Positions 1 through 8,634 of a stretch of 23,481 nt of DNA are shown in pieces. The translations under genes and the position numbers were made by a program. Under the pieces are notes generated by a model, which was not told the origin of the DNA, did not search any database, and worked only from the letters and a program-made list of their open reading frames with translations. Within the stretch, counting starts at the first letter, position 1. The number at the start of each line of letters is the position of its first letter. The stretch lies in contig CAJVPJ010000498.1 in NCBI GenBank assembly GCA_910592205.1, positions 1 through 23,481 of the forward strand, in the 5' to 3' direction. Source of the DNA: Paraglomus occultum (taxonomy: Eukaryota > Glomeromycota > Glomeromycetes > Paraglomerales > Paraglomeraceae).

Positions 1-114
1 CCGAAGTCAAGTGATTTTCACGGGAGTTAGATGATCTTCATATTAGATTGCACCCAGTGTGACATATCGTCGGACTGTTAATTAAAACTAACAATTAATT
101 CACATATCGTACAG

Positions 115-1034
115 TCACAGTTCCGAAAGAATATCTTCTTCCCGAAATCAACCGCCGTGCTGTCTCAGACCCAGATTTTAACGTTGAAAAGCTTGATAAA
201 GTTTCGAATAATCGAGTCAAAACGTTCCTTGATAAAATGCATGATGTTGTGATGTATGAAAAAGTGGTCACAGGAACATTGGAGTCTAAAACTGACACAT
301 TGGTGGACGATCTGCTTCGTATCGCCGACTTGAATGACTGGCCCTTGAAGTTAATGTAAGTAATTGTAGGAAAACACTGTTTGTGAGGTGCTTAATTTTG
401 CTAAAAGTTTGTATCTATCAAAACCCAGAAATTATCCGCTATGTAGACTAGTTATTAAAGAAAACCAATATGTTTCAGCAGACCCCGAATTTGTGATTGG
501 TAATCGAAAATTAAGTATGGTGGCTATAGAGGTCAGAATGTTTAGTATTTGTTCTTCTTATTGTTTAATAAACCGTATTTATATCCAAAAACCTTTTAAC
601 AGGACAAACATATCAAAAATGTTTGGAAACCAAACGGTTTCGGGGAAACACAAATTGCCGTACAGATTGTTGCCTGCGGAAATGAGAACATACGTGCCAC
701 TAGTAAAGAGGAATTTATTAATCAAACCATATTTGCTATGCGCGTCATCTCAACGTACGTGACATTCTACAAAGCAGTAATTCCTGCAGAATATTGGTCC
801 GAATTTGATTGTGGTCTACCCAAAGTGGCATCAGTTAACGTTAAAAGATGGCCAGGGGAGAACGGAAAGCAGGAAGGTCTGGATTTAGTAGAACCAGATG
901 GGAGACGAGAAGTGCTGGGAGCATTAATTAAAATTCGCCAATTTCTTCTGCGGAATGAACAACCTGGTACTACAATACAAAATGTGACGACGAATGATAA
1001 TACAGACAGTGGTAAAGAAAAATCATCGAGTTAG
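115..1034 (+). CDS. PD-(D/E)XK nuclease-like protein, 5' partial
   Basis: Three exons are visible: about 115-355, 447-531 and 603-1034. The introns are 356-446 (GTAAGT to TAG) and 532-602 (GTCAGA to CAG), and both keep the frame. The first visible exon probably begins after a CAG acceptor near 114, preceded by a CTAAC branch-like site, so upstream exons are missing. Across the exon 2/3 junction the protein reads ADPEF, then about 15 residues, then AIEDKH and GETQIAV. That is a classic D...ExK spacing followed by a conserved Gln, as in PD-(D/E)XK nucleases. The 3' exon continues through QTIFAMRVISTYVTFYKA and RWPGENG to a TAG stop. I recall a large family of such proteins in Rhizophagus, some in Crinkler-like effectors; nuclease activity is inferred. 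An AATAAA-like signal lies near 1126. Confidence 0.72.
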
Positions 1035-1269
1035 TGCGGATTAATTATGCTACGCATGTCATCTATGAATAGGTCATAGATTTGTATTCGCATCTTTAGG
1101 AAAATTAACATGTATGCCTATAAAATTAATAAAAGCACGATTTTTTTTATCGTGTGCTACATTTTGCCTTAATGCATCCTATTGCTTGAACGTTACAAAA
1201 AAATAACGTACATATGATTCACTTCGTTTTACACGTGGGTAACAAATATAGGGTGTTTAAAGTTTAAGT

Positions 1270-1817
1270 TTACTCAATAAGACCCAATTCTCGAAGATGC
1301 TCTGGAATAACTATATATGGGTCTTCGTAGTACCAAACATACCTTAAAACAATCCAGTTTTCTTCGCACAATTCTTTCTTGAGTTGATCTCCTCCATCGA
1401 TAAATCGGACTTATGTGGGTCATTTTTAGTGGAGCTAGGCTATCTTTTTCGATTAACGGGATACTCATACCATCGATTACAATTTTAGCACGACGAGTAC
1501 GGGCTTCGGGAGTTTATTTTTGCTTCGCGTATACATAACCATTCTTGTCCCAATACCAGATCAAACGATGAATTTTTGCAAATTTGAAAGTCTATTAATT
1601 CAGTACAATCTAAGCTTCGCCACTTTCCTTTATAGTGAAACTGTAAATCTAAGCCTTTTATTTCTTCACCGATCAATTCATTGTCAGATAAACCTTCTAA
1701 CCCATGATCTTCTTCGAGCCTTTCGAACAAGCTCTTGCTAATAGTATTGGATTTAGATTTTGTATCGATTAATGCTTTTACTGGGATTTTTCCCTCTACG
1801 AGTGCTTTTATGAACAT
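1270..1817 (-). pseudogene. Retropepsin-like aspartyl protease relic, frameshifted
   Basis: The minus-strand ORF from ATG 1817 to 1485 has a retroviral-type aspartyl protease core: VKALIDTKSKSNTISKSLF, then DLQFHYKGKW, then FDLVLGQEWL. Families of this shape normally have DTG or DSG at the active site. Here the glycine is lysine (DTK), so catalysis is doubtful. Past 1485 the homology-like text moves to a second frame (IDGMSIPLIEKDSLAPLK, 1468 downward), then to a third (SDLSMEEI) and again (LCEENWIVLR to HLRELGLIE, stop 1270-1272). At least two of the shifts lie at or beside A-rich runs. Domesticated or gag-pol-derived protease ORFs are common in Glomeromycotina. I call this a decaying copy, though sequencing indels could mimic it. 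No flanking LTRs or reverse transcriptase are visible. Confidence 0.62.
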
Positions 1818-2018
1818 TGGTAAATAATTATATTATATACTATATCTTTTGCCAGAAAAAATAACTAATATTTAATTATCTGCCTAAAGCCCTTGCCACG
1901 ATCGATGTAATCCTTGATCAATGGCTCGAGCAAGACTATTTAATAAATTAATTGTTCTGAATCAGTCAATTCTGATGATACTCCAATTGCAGAAATAAGA
2001 TCTGTTACATTTAATGTA

Positions 2019-2660
2019 TCAGTCGAAAACCATTCTATTAGGTCCACCGGTAAAGATAACTCTTCGAGATACCCGTAATGGATCTCGAATAAGTGGAGGT
2101 AGATCAGAAACCGAGAAATCATCATCGAAATAATCTGAAATAAGTGGGGGCAGATCAGAATCTGAGAATTCGTCATCGGAATAATCTGGATGTTTAATTT
2201 TAATATTTGAATTGAGTTTCTTTATCACTTCTTCACTAATCCCTTTACATCCTTCTAAACTAAGATATTTCAAGTTATTACAGTTGCGGGCTATTTCCTC
2301 GACAGCTTTATTACTAATCGAACAGTTGCCAAGCTCAAGATGTCTAAGTTTTGGGCATGAGCGAGCAATTTCAGTGATACATCGATTAGTAAGACATATA
2401 CATGAATTAAGACTCAGATGCTGTAGTTTCGGAGAATATCTTGCAATTTCTATAATTGGTATGTTAGAGAAACCAACACTTCGGTCAAGAATAAGAGTGT
2501 GTATATTTAGACATGAGCGTAGAATCACACTAATCAACGCATCTTTGATTTTTAAACCTTCTAACCTGATATATACCATCTTTGAACAATAGAGTGGCTT
2601 TATGTTTCTACACATAACTCTTTTAAAGTTTATCAATCGCCGAGTGAGAACCCGAGACAT
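2019..2660 (-). CDS. Leucine-rich repeat protein (AMN1/F-box LRR type)
   Basis: This 213-residue ORF carries four cysteine-containing LRRs at about residues 50-150. Each has the form PxLxxLxLxxCxxIxxxxIxEIAxxC, for example PKLRHLELGNCSISNKAVEE. Such repeats occur in F-box adaptor and AMN1-like proteins, where they form a curved binding surface. No F-box is present. The frame stays open upstream of ATG 2660 to about 2720, reading EFFNEDYQQSRRALN, so the true protein may start earlier or be 5'-truncated. The tail (about 158-192) is an acidic duplicated segment of the form D-[DY]-F-S-x-S-D-L-P-P-L-I, encoded by a 51-bp DNA duplication. After it, another frame (down to 1940) also reads protein-like, suggesting a frameshifted end. 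It is a member of a large lineage-expanded family. Confidence 0.7.
   Translation of the reverse strand: MSRVLTRRLINFKRVMCRNIKPLYCSKMVYIRLEGLKIKDALISVILRSCLNIHTLILDRSVGFSNIPIIEIARYSPKLQHLSLNSCICLTNRCITEIARSCPKLRHLELGNCSISNKAVEEIARNCNNLKYLSLEGCKGISEEVIKKLNSNIKIKHPDYSDDEFSDSDLPPLISDYFDDDFSVSDLPPLIRDPLRVSRRVIFTGGPNRMVFD
2090..2191. repeat. 51-bp tandem duplication in LRR gene tail
   Basis: Two copies, 2090-2140 and 2141-2191, match at most positions. Both start TAAGTGG and contain AGATCAGAA and AATAATCTG. The length is a multiple of three, so the duplication added 17 in-frame residues (the SDLPPLI motif) to the C-terminus of the leucine-rich-repeat protein. Confidence 0.85.
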
Positions 2661-2662
2661 AT

Positions 2663-2884
2663 TTAAGGCACGCCGACTCTGCTGATAATCTTCGTTGAAA
2701 AACTCAACGCGACGCCATAACTATCATCGCGAATTTTATAATTATATTCGGCTACGTCCTCGGCTTTATGCCCGCGGTGGTAAAAAGCGCAATAACCGCC
2801 ATCACGGTTATTTTCGAGCTCTAGGTCAGTGATTACACAAAAAACAACAATGTCTTGCATTTCGGTAGTGTTTTGGGTGTCCAT
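2663..2884 (-). CDS. Short unknown ORF just upstream of the LRR gene
   Basis: This is a 73-residue ORF beginning MDTQNTTEMQDIVVFC. I do not recognise it. It is acidic in the middle (KAEDVAEYNYKIRDDSYG) and slightly richer in GC than its surroundings. Its stop is two bases before the leucine-rich-repeat ATG, and its last 18 or so codons overlap the upstream extension of the leucine-rich-repeat frame. Only one of the two frames can be native there. Possible explanations are a separate small gene, an upstream ORF in the same transcript, or a frameshifted 5' part of the LRR gene. No signal peptide or membrane segment is evident. Confidence 0.35.
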   Translation of the reverse strand: MDTQNTTEMQDIVVFCVITDLELENNRDGGYCAFYHRGHKAEDVAEYNYKIRDDSYGVALSFSTKIISRVGVP

Positions 2885-2895
2885 TTGCTTTTGCT

Positions 2896-3000
2896 AATAT
2901 ATTATTCGAGAGAAAATAATTCAAAATAAAAATTATTTCCGAAATATATTATTCGGGAGAACAATATTCAATTGAAAATTAATTCCGAAATATATTAACC
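2896..3000. repeat. AT-rich tandem repeat, about 47-bp unit
   Basis: AATATATTATTCG begins at 2896 and again at 2943. A partial third start, CCGAAATATATTA, appears near 2985. The units also share the tail ATTxxTTCCGAA. The repeat lies between the divergent short ORF (-) and the cysteine-rich ORF (+), so it falls in their shared upstream region. Confidence 0.7.
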
Positions 3001-3042
3001 AATACATATTATATAGTTGATCTATCGTTGTATCATAAAAAT

Positions 3043-3249
3043 ATGGCATTTTATTGCTGTTCATATATACTTAGGACCGGAGAAGTATGTAACCGGGGCT
3101 GTTATAGACCTGCAGGTTGTCAAGTCCACTGGAATTCTCCCAAACGCGTACCTTGTAAAGAATGTGGTAAACTGACTTTTTCTAAATATGGCGCTTGTGA
3201 TGTCCATGCTAGAAAGCATCGAAAAGTGGAACAATACTACCGGAGATAA
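3043..3249 (+). CDS. Cysteine/histidine-rich miniprotein, putative zinc binder
   Basis: The protein has 68 residues from ATG 3043. The Cys/His ligands are regularly spaced: C5-C6, C16-x3-C20-x5-C26-x2-H29, then C38-x2-C41 and C52-x2-H55. This suggests two small zinc sites. Between and after them are basic stretches, and the end is lysine/arginine-rich (RKHRKVEQYYRR), consistent with nucleic-acid or protein binding. There is no signal peptide. I believe similar miniproteins recur in Rhizophagus, and pieces of this shape also occur in giant viruses; both statements are from memory. It is followed at 3250-3500 by sequence with no clear gene. The function is unknown. Confidence 0.6.
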   Translation: MAFYCCSYILRTGEVCNRGCYRPAGCQVHWNSPKRVPCKECGKLTFSKYGACDVHARKHRKVEQYYRR

Positions 3250-3294
3250 TGACGCAAAATGGGGTTAAAGCAAATACATAGTGATATGACTCGA

Positions 3295-3835
3295 AGGGTC
3301 GCCCTGGTTTTAGACGCAAAGCATCCTCGCTCTATGGTACCATTGCGAGTCAGAAATTTTTTCATTTTTTTCAGGAACCAGTGACAAGAAATTTTTCGAT
3401 GACAATTCAAGTAGGGTTTTCCGCCGTACGGCCGAGTTAGAAGCTTAGAAGCGTTTCTAGGCAACTGTCACCGGATCACCAGTATCACCAGCTTTTCGTA
3501 ACTTTTCATATTTTTTCTTCTTTTTTTATTACGTTATTTCTCGGCGTTATTTATCAAAGAAAAGTTTAACTTTTTTCCTAGAATTTAACCTTTAACTAGA
3601 GAAACCAGAAACAAATATATAAAAGTGTTCAAAAAAGGGACGAAACAGCTTGAAACACCCAAAATGCATAGAAAAAGTGTCACTGGTTCTTGCACCAGTT
3701 AGGAATTTAACCAGAGAAACAAGTGACAAACATGTCCGCATATTTGACGTTAATTGAAAACATAAAAAGATATGATTGGAAATGAGACGTCAAGAACAGC
3801 GTGAGACTCGCACTATGAGGATGCTTTCGCATCTA
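3295..3835. repeat. Imperfect inverted repeat with degraded ORF pieces
   Basis: The reverse complement of about 3295-3345 resembles 3800-3835. Both contain GACTCGCA, then GAGGATGCTTT, then a C/G-rich CTAA, with a short indel between. The second arm lies in a 38-codon ORF (3782-3898) with an acidic tail (SSDEEYYTADEE). The intervening sequence holds several AACCAG/CACTGG segments (near 3375, 3600, 3680 and 3712). This looks like two opposed copies of the same decayed element. Confidence 0.4.
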
Positions 3836-3879
3836 AGCTCCGATGAAGAATACTATACAGCCGATGAAGAAATAAATGA

Positions 3880-4149
3880 TATCATATTCGATTTATAATT
3901 GGGTATATTTCACTATGGTCGGAGAATGTTTCCAGATCAAATTGCACAAAGTTATATCACAAGTATCTCACTTGGTACAAAACTAATAATAAAAAACCGT
4001 TACATAAAACCATTTTCGGAAAAAAATTATCAGAAATCAGCATTAGTCGGATTCAAGTGCGAATAGGGGATGGAAAGAGAGAATGGCAATATATTCTTGA
4101 TCGGTCTAAAATTATGAACAAGATTCATCAACTATTCGGTTCTCCATGA
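3880..4149 (+). pseudogene. Relic resembling the C-terminus of a D5-type primase-helicase
   Basis: An open frame without a start codon runs from 3880 to a TGA at 4147. It reads LYHKYLTWYKTNNKKPLHKT, then IFGKKLSEI, then ISRIQVRIGDGKREWQYIL. The pattern L-Y-x2-Y-x2-W-x8-PL-x3-x-FGK-x-L followed by a basic turn and Y-x-L is typical of the winged DNA-binding tail of D5/P4-type primase-helicases in large DNA viruses, plasmids and some eukaryotic mobile elements. Nothing of the helicase or primase core is visible upstream, so this is a fragment. Assignment is from pattern memory. It lies near the zinc-type miniprotein and a foldback element, which fits mobile or integrated-element debris. Confidence 0.5.
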
Positions 4150-4158
4150 AGTCTGCTC

Positions 4159-4356
4159 CTATGTCCTACACCTAATGTTATAAATTTGAAGGGTAAGACC
4201 ATTATTATTGAATAAGATCGCATTTGCTTTTAATGCAACAAAAAATTTGGCAACACAATCTCTTTCAATGGTTTCATCTACTTTTGAATTTAATTGCTTC
4301 ATATATTTGATGTATAAAGTGAATGGATGTATTACTATGACCCAGTGGAATTCACT
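4159..4356 (-). pseudogene. Unrecognised coding remnant
   Basis: A 65-codon minus-strand frame between stops has protein-like composition, including YMKQLNSKVDETIERD and AKFFVALKANAILF. It has no upstream start or splice context I can defend. It points away from the primase-like relic and starts just downstream of it on the map. It may be another decayed part of the same element. No function is assigned. Confidence 0.3.
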
Positions 4357-4477
4357 TTAACAAAGTCACCCGTTTCACAGAACTGTAAACGTGATAACCA
4401 TTAAAAATTTTGATTATCATAGCAATATGCAACTTTATTCAGAGATTACATATGATCGTAATTCTTGTTTGCTGCAT

Positions 4478-4579
4478 AATACACAGTAAAACTCGATAAG
4501 TCGGCCGCATAATTTATATTGTTTAAAGTACTTGATAATATAAATTATGCGGCCGACTTATCGAGTTTTACTGTGTATT
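4478..4579. mobile_element. Perfect foldback element (MITE-like), 43-bp arms
   Basis: The left arm 4478-4520 and right arm 4537-4579 are exact reverse complements around a 16-base loop. The ends read TA-CACAGTAAAACTCGATAAG, a TA-flanked terminus like those of pogo/Tc1-type DNA transposons. The arms include GTCGGCCGCATAA. It has no coding capacity. A non-autonomous foldback or two abutting terminal inverted repeats fits best. Confidence 0.8.
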
Positions 4580-5437
4580 TCTTATTCTCTTGTGCAACTT
4601 GCTTAAAGTTGCGATTCATTCCCTTGTTAATAGCTTCTGCTGATTATACTTTCTCACTTTTCTAGTTTTTCCACTTCTTCCTTTCTCTTCCTGTCAAAGC
4701 GTATAATAGAAGAAACAATATAACAGAATGAGAGATTGCTTTTATATAAAGTAACACAATAATAATGTGGAAGTTTTAGATCTTATTGATGACATTAAGA
4801 TCGATGATTCTGATTAGTCAATTGTATAACGAACTTCGTTATATAATTTAAATTCGCCTAACGCTAAGTTTTATTGATATTGATCTATATGTAAATCTTC
4901 TTTTATCCGAATTAGTTTGTTAAAAGCGAGCTGGTTTCCGAAAATGTTTCGTTATAAGACGTCTTAGTTTGAGTTTGTTAAAATAAATGTTATTATTATT
5001 AATGTACTGTACATTAAGCCATGGAATTATTGCAATGTCTTCACTGCAACTCGGGTAAAAATTCCCGAAATAGGACAAAATATTTATATTATTAATAACC
5101 GTCGCTGTTGCGCAAAATTATGTCATTTCCGAAAACGCACTTCTATTAGCAATGCTGGACACGTGAAACATTAACTGGAAAACTCTATACCTATCGTCAT
5201 CTAGTAAGACCCACAAATCAAAATTTGTTTATACTGGACAATAAAAGCTAATTCAGCAAGTGCTCCTTGTAGCTTGAAACATTTGACTAGCATGCTTGAC
5301 TATACAAGATGAAACAAGAAACAGTGGATTTTATTGTTGTTTACTTCCTATTGTGTGAAAGCATGATATATTATTAGTCTCACGTCATATGGTGTAACAT
5401 GATCATTAGACTACTGAAGCATTAACGTTTTCCCATT
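4580..5437. other. Non-coding AT-rich stretch
   Basis: No gene is supported here. It contains a 19-bp palindrome at 4825-4843 (TATAACGAA-c-TTCGTTATA) and a related TTCGTTATA near 4948. These resemble the terminal sequence of small DNA transposons. Nothing else is distinct. Confidence 0.5.
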
Positions 5438-5959
5438 TTGTTTACTTACACTGGAACAGTTTATCGGATGTTTGCGATGAACAATACATTTTGTATAGTC
5501 TATCCAATTTTGGTTTTCATAAGGAAAAAGGAACAATTGCTGTTATGGAAGAACCACTATTTCCTCTCTTTGTACAGTCAGTCATTCACTTTGTCCCATT
5601 CGCTAACAAGGAAACTATGCAGGATTGTAAGTTGGGTTTGACACCATTGGCTAATCAAATTTGGAATTCCTGTTCGACCATTCGTGCATCGAGGTCATTG
5701 GTACTACTATTTTTGTTGAGCCGTTGTGGCAAAAAAAGAATTCGCAAATCCCAAACAATTGGTTCCTATTTGTTTCACTCCGAATAAAGCCGAGCTGATA
5801 AGCCGATGCTTTTTCTCTTATCGTATTTTTGTTTGCGGAAGTTATTACGTTTCTGTGTAATGACTAGAGATTAATTTTGGATATCAGAATTAAAAATGGT
5901 TATGAATACAGGAACGCCTTGGCAGACCACTAATATCGTTCATTGGCCACACACTCAAA

Positions 5960-5967
5960 TATATAAA
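5960..5967 (+). promoter_or_regulatory. TATA box of the secreted-peptide gene
   Basis: TATATAAA lies about 200 bases before the ATG at 6168, with an ATTGGCC (CCAAT-like) just upstream at about 5943. The leader between is C/T- and CA-rich (ends CACACACA-ATG), as in many fungal 5' UTRs. Confidence 0.55.
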
Positions 5968-6167
5968 CAAAAGGTCTCCCCAGCACGTTTCTCTTAACTG
6001 CCGTACATCGGATAGTTGTTGACAACTAATAAGTCCAGGCGACTACAAAGTACTCACGCTCTCTCTGCAACGGCAAATAGTGGACTGGATTCCCAATAAC
6101 ATTTGACTGTTAATAACATTCCAACTACATCATCACGTTCATTCTTACACACTATCAATCACACACA

Positions 6168-6356
6168 ATGATTGCTACAAATCTCAGTACTCTTGTCTTC
6201 TATGTCGTCCTTCTTACGATGATGGTTATCGGTCTCATTACACCACACGCCGCTGCCTTTCCGATGCCTCTTATTCAGCTGGAAGATAACCCATTCGATG
6301 TACTCTCTAACAGTGCTATACCATGGAGCCAAATGAGTGAGGGGTCTCTCATCTAA
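6168..6356 (+). CDS. Small secreted peptide, 62 residues
   Basis: The ORF starts with a strong ATG context after a CA-rich leader. Residues 1-30 form a typical signal peptide: polar start, hydrophobic core LVFYVVLLTMMVIGLI, and a small-residue cleavage site HAAA just before FPMPL. The mature part would be about 32 residues, rich in Pro, Ser and acidic residues, without cysteines or a KEX2 dibasic site. It ends with TAA TGA. An AATAAA lies at about 6608. This could be an effector-like or signalling peptide of a symbiotic fungus. No known family is recognised, and secretion is an inference from sequence. Confidence 0.62.
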   Translation: MIATNLSTLVFYVVLLTMMVIGLITPHAAAFPMPLIQLEDNPFDVLSNSAIPWSQMSEGSLI

Positions 6357-7668
6357 TGAACATAATTATTCATTCATAAAATATTTGTGATCGGAGGGTT
6401 CCTACAACAATACTTAATGACAAGACAAGGAACCACAAAAGTATCGAGATTTACACCTAATAATTCCATTATTCGTTATGACACAAATTTGGAAATGAAC
6501 ATTTCTACTTTTATCTCTTTATTGTAAAAAAAAAGAAAAGCGATGTAAAAACTGGAGTTTTGCTTCGCTATTGTTCTTTATTTATAATTTAGTTATTGAA
6601 TTGTATAAATAAAGGATGGAGCCATCTCACATAATACAAACAAATATCATCGCACGCATTGTGTGTCTCATGCTTGATTGGTTATGACTCGTTTCACATG
6701 CTATATTAAGGGAATACGTAAACTGTTACTATGCGCCTATCGACTAACCATCGGTAGTTAGTAGTGAGAGGTCTTAGCGCGCGCATGCTAACGCCAAGTC
6801 TTCATTATGATCGATCATTCTTTGTGCCATTAAATGATGATATCTTATTTATCATTGCATAGAATGCGTTTCTTTAAAACTAGTATTTGTTGAGGCTAAT
6901 TGTCTATCCTATCTATGACCGTTCTTATTAGTCTCTTCATTGGAAAACACTGTATTCAAACTATTACACAACTTTCTTCAAGGTTTGGCATGCATAAGTT
7001 ATCTGCATCGACTATTGGTGGAATCAAGCTTTATAACGAACACCCCTTGTTTGTTGATTAGCTTTACCAATCATTTGAACGAGATATTGAAACTGAATCG
7101 TGCTGCCAAGAGTCGGCATGTCATTCGTTCTAGATGTTTGTCCTAAACGTTTGAGACTTGAGCATTTCAACATATCGACGTTCGAATCGCAATTGTGACA
7201 TGACACAATTGCTTGGGAAAAAAAGTTTAGGATTAAGTAAAATTTCATCAAGGAACGACTGCAACCCACTACATTTAATCGACTAGGATTAATTGCAGTT
7301 TAGACTTTGAAAGATTCGGTGTTGTGGATTTGGATGTTACACAGACGATTGGATCGCGGTTCTAACTGTTGTAATTCAGACGCAAGAATGATGGAACTAT
7401 TTTAGCGATCACCAAATGCAGTCTAGTTCAATTCATCCATATGGTACGCCGCACGCTCTATAAATGCTCAGAAACGAGTAAAGTGTTTTTGATGTAGTAA
7501 GCTTTGACACTCCGAGATGCATGCGCTTCGCTTGATTCGTTTCGTATCGAGAAGTTCCCCACAGCAAATCAGATATTACACACCGCTGGGGAGGTATGTG
7601 ACAAATGGCGATACTGTAGCAGATAGAAAATATCTATCACGAACTGATTTTATGTAAAATAAAGCCAT
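6357..7668. other. Region without a supported gene
   Basis: The first 250 bases look like the 3' UTR of the secreted-peptide gene. Short ORFs at about 6940-7270 on both strands show no domain or splice signals. A TATAAA near 7459 and a short inverted repeat (CCCCACAGC ... GCTGGGG, about 7557-7593) may belong to the promoter of the next locus. Confidence 0.4.
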
Positions 7669-8310
7669 ATGTCTGGCAACAATCCAGAAACACTAGAGAA
7701 AGGAAAGGAGAAAGTTCTCAAAGGTAAAAGCGAATTTTCATACATTCATCCGGAGATCGCGAGAACATAGCAACAATTAATGAGCGGAATTGCATTTGAG
7801 AAAGTGGAAAAAACAATAATATCAACAAGAGTGGGGTTATTGAAAAAGAAACTTTCTTTTTTAGACGATATAAGAGCCATCAAACACGCTCCAGGATGGA
7901 AGGAGGAGCTTGCCTCTGAAAGTGAAGCCGCAGTAAGTGCTTACACATCAGATATAGCGGAGTGTGTGTCGAGATGATCGCATACTGAAAATTGTTATTC
8001 TTACTGTTCGTTCTAGGTGAAAGCAGATCGCGGCCCGGATCCAGATTCTGTCAAGGTTCTCCAAGACGAGACTATCAGGGCAATGCATTCATCCAAGAAC
8101 GAGGCTGATAAAGACACTGTCGTTATTGAGAGAGTGATCGAAGAAGTCGAAATTCGAAAGACCGCGTAGGAAACCGAGCAACTGACGTTTAACATATGCG
8201 TTCGGGTTACGATAAAAGACTGGCGTTTTCAAATTCTGGATTCAATTAACCAACGACCAGATGATTCAGGAGCGAATATGATTCAGCAGTTTGGAATTGA
8301 CCTCTAGTAA
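7669..8310 (+). pseudogene. Unknown gene with two in-frame TAG codons
   Basis: The frame opens with MSGNNPETLEKGKEKVLKG at ATG 7669. An intron is at 7933-8016 (GTAAGT to TTCTAG, phase 0). The second exon continues VKADRGPDPDSVKVLQ. The same frame runs to TAG-TAA at 8305-8310 and is broken only at TAG 7768 (context ART-TAG-QQLMSG) and TAG 8167 (context KTA-TAG-ETEQ). Text on both sides of each TAG is protein-like, including LKKKLSFLDDIRAIKHAPGW and DWRFQILDSINQ. It is predicted helical and charged. I do not recognise the family. A recent nonsense-mutated copy (CAG to TAG) is the simplest reading. Readthrough is the exciting one. An AATAAA at about 8399 could end the transcript. Confidence 0.5.
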
Positions 8311-8634
8311 AGTACAGAGTCGATGAGCGCGATGAAATGTGTGACTGTCAATAATATGTCGAATGAACACAAAGAAAAACAATCAGTAGAATGAACTAAA
8401 TAAATGAATTTTTAAACTTATGGATTTAGTATTAGACTAAACAGCCATATTGTTTGGCCGCAACTTTTGAAAATAAAAGTCCATCAACTACATTTGATTT
8501 TAACATATTGGTTATTCCAAGTCACATCGATGCTTGGCTATTAGAGTCGACACCCTCCCTGTTCTCATTCTATTTAGTTTCTGGATTTGGTGCACTGGAA
8601 GCTAAACATGTTGTGTATACATATAATGTGATGA

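Noticed and set aside
4817-4850. loxP-like ATAACxxACTTCGTTAT sequence
   Set aside because: The resemblance is only to the arms; the spacer is one base, not eight, so it is a simple palindrome.
5438-5787. Two overlapping plus-strand ORFs (67 and 98 codons)
   Set aside because: All three frames look partly protein-like and none has a recognisable domain. GTA-AGT at 5626 could be a donor, but no acceptor gives a sensible joined frame.
7167-7180. T-loop-like GTTCGAATC suggesting a tRNA
   Set aside because: No pairing T stem and no acceptor, D or anticodon arms could be folded around it.
7024-7269. 81-codon minus-strand ORF
   Set aside because: No domain, no paralog recalled, and the plus strand is equally uninformative; likely chance.
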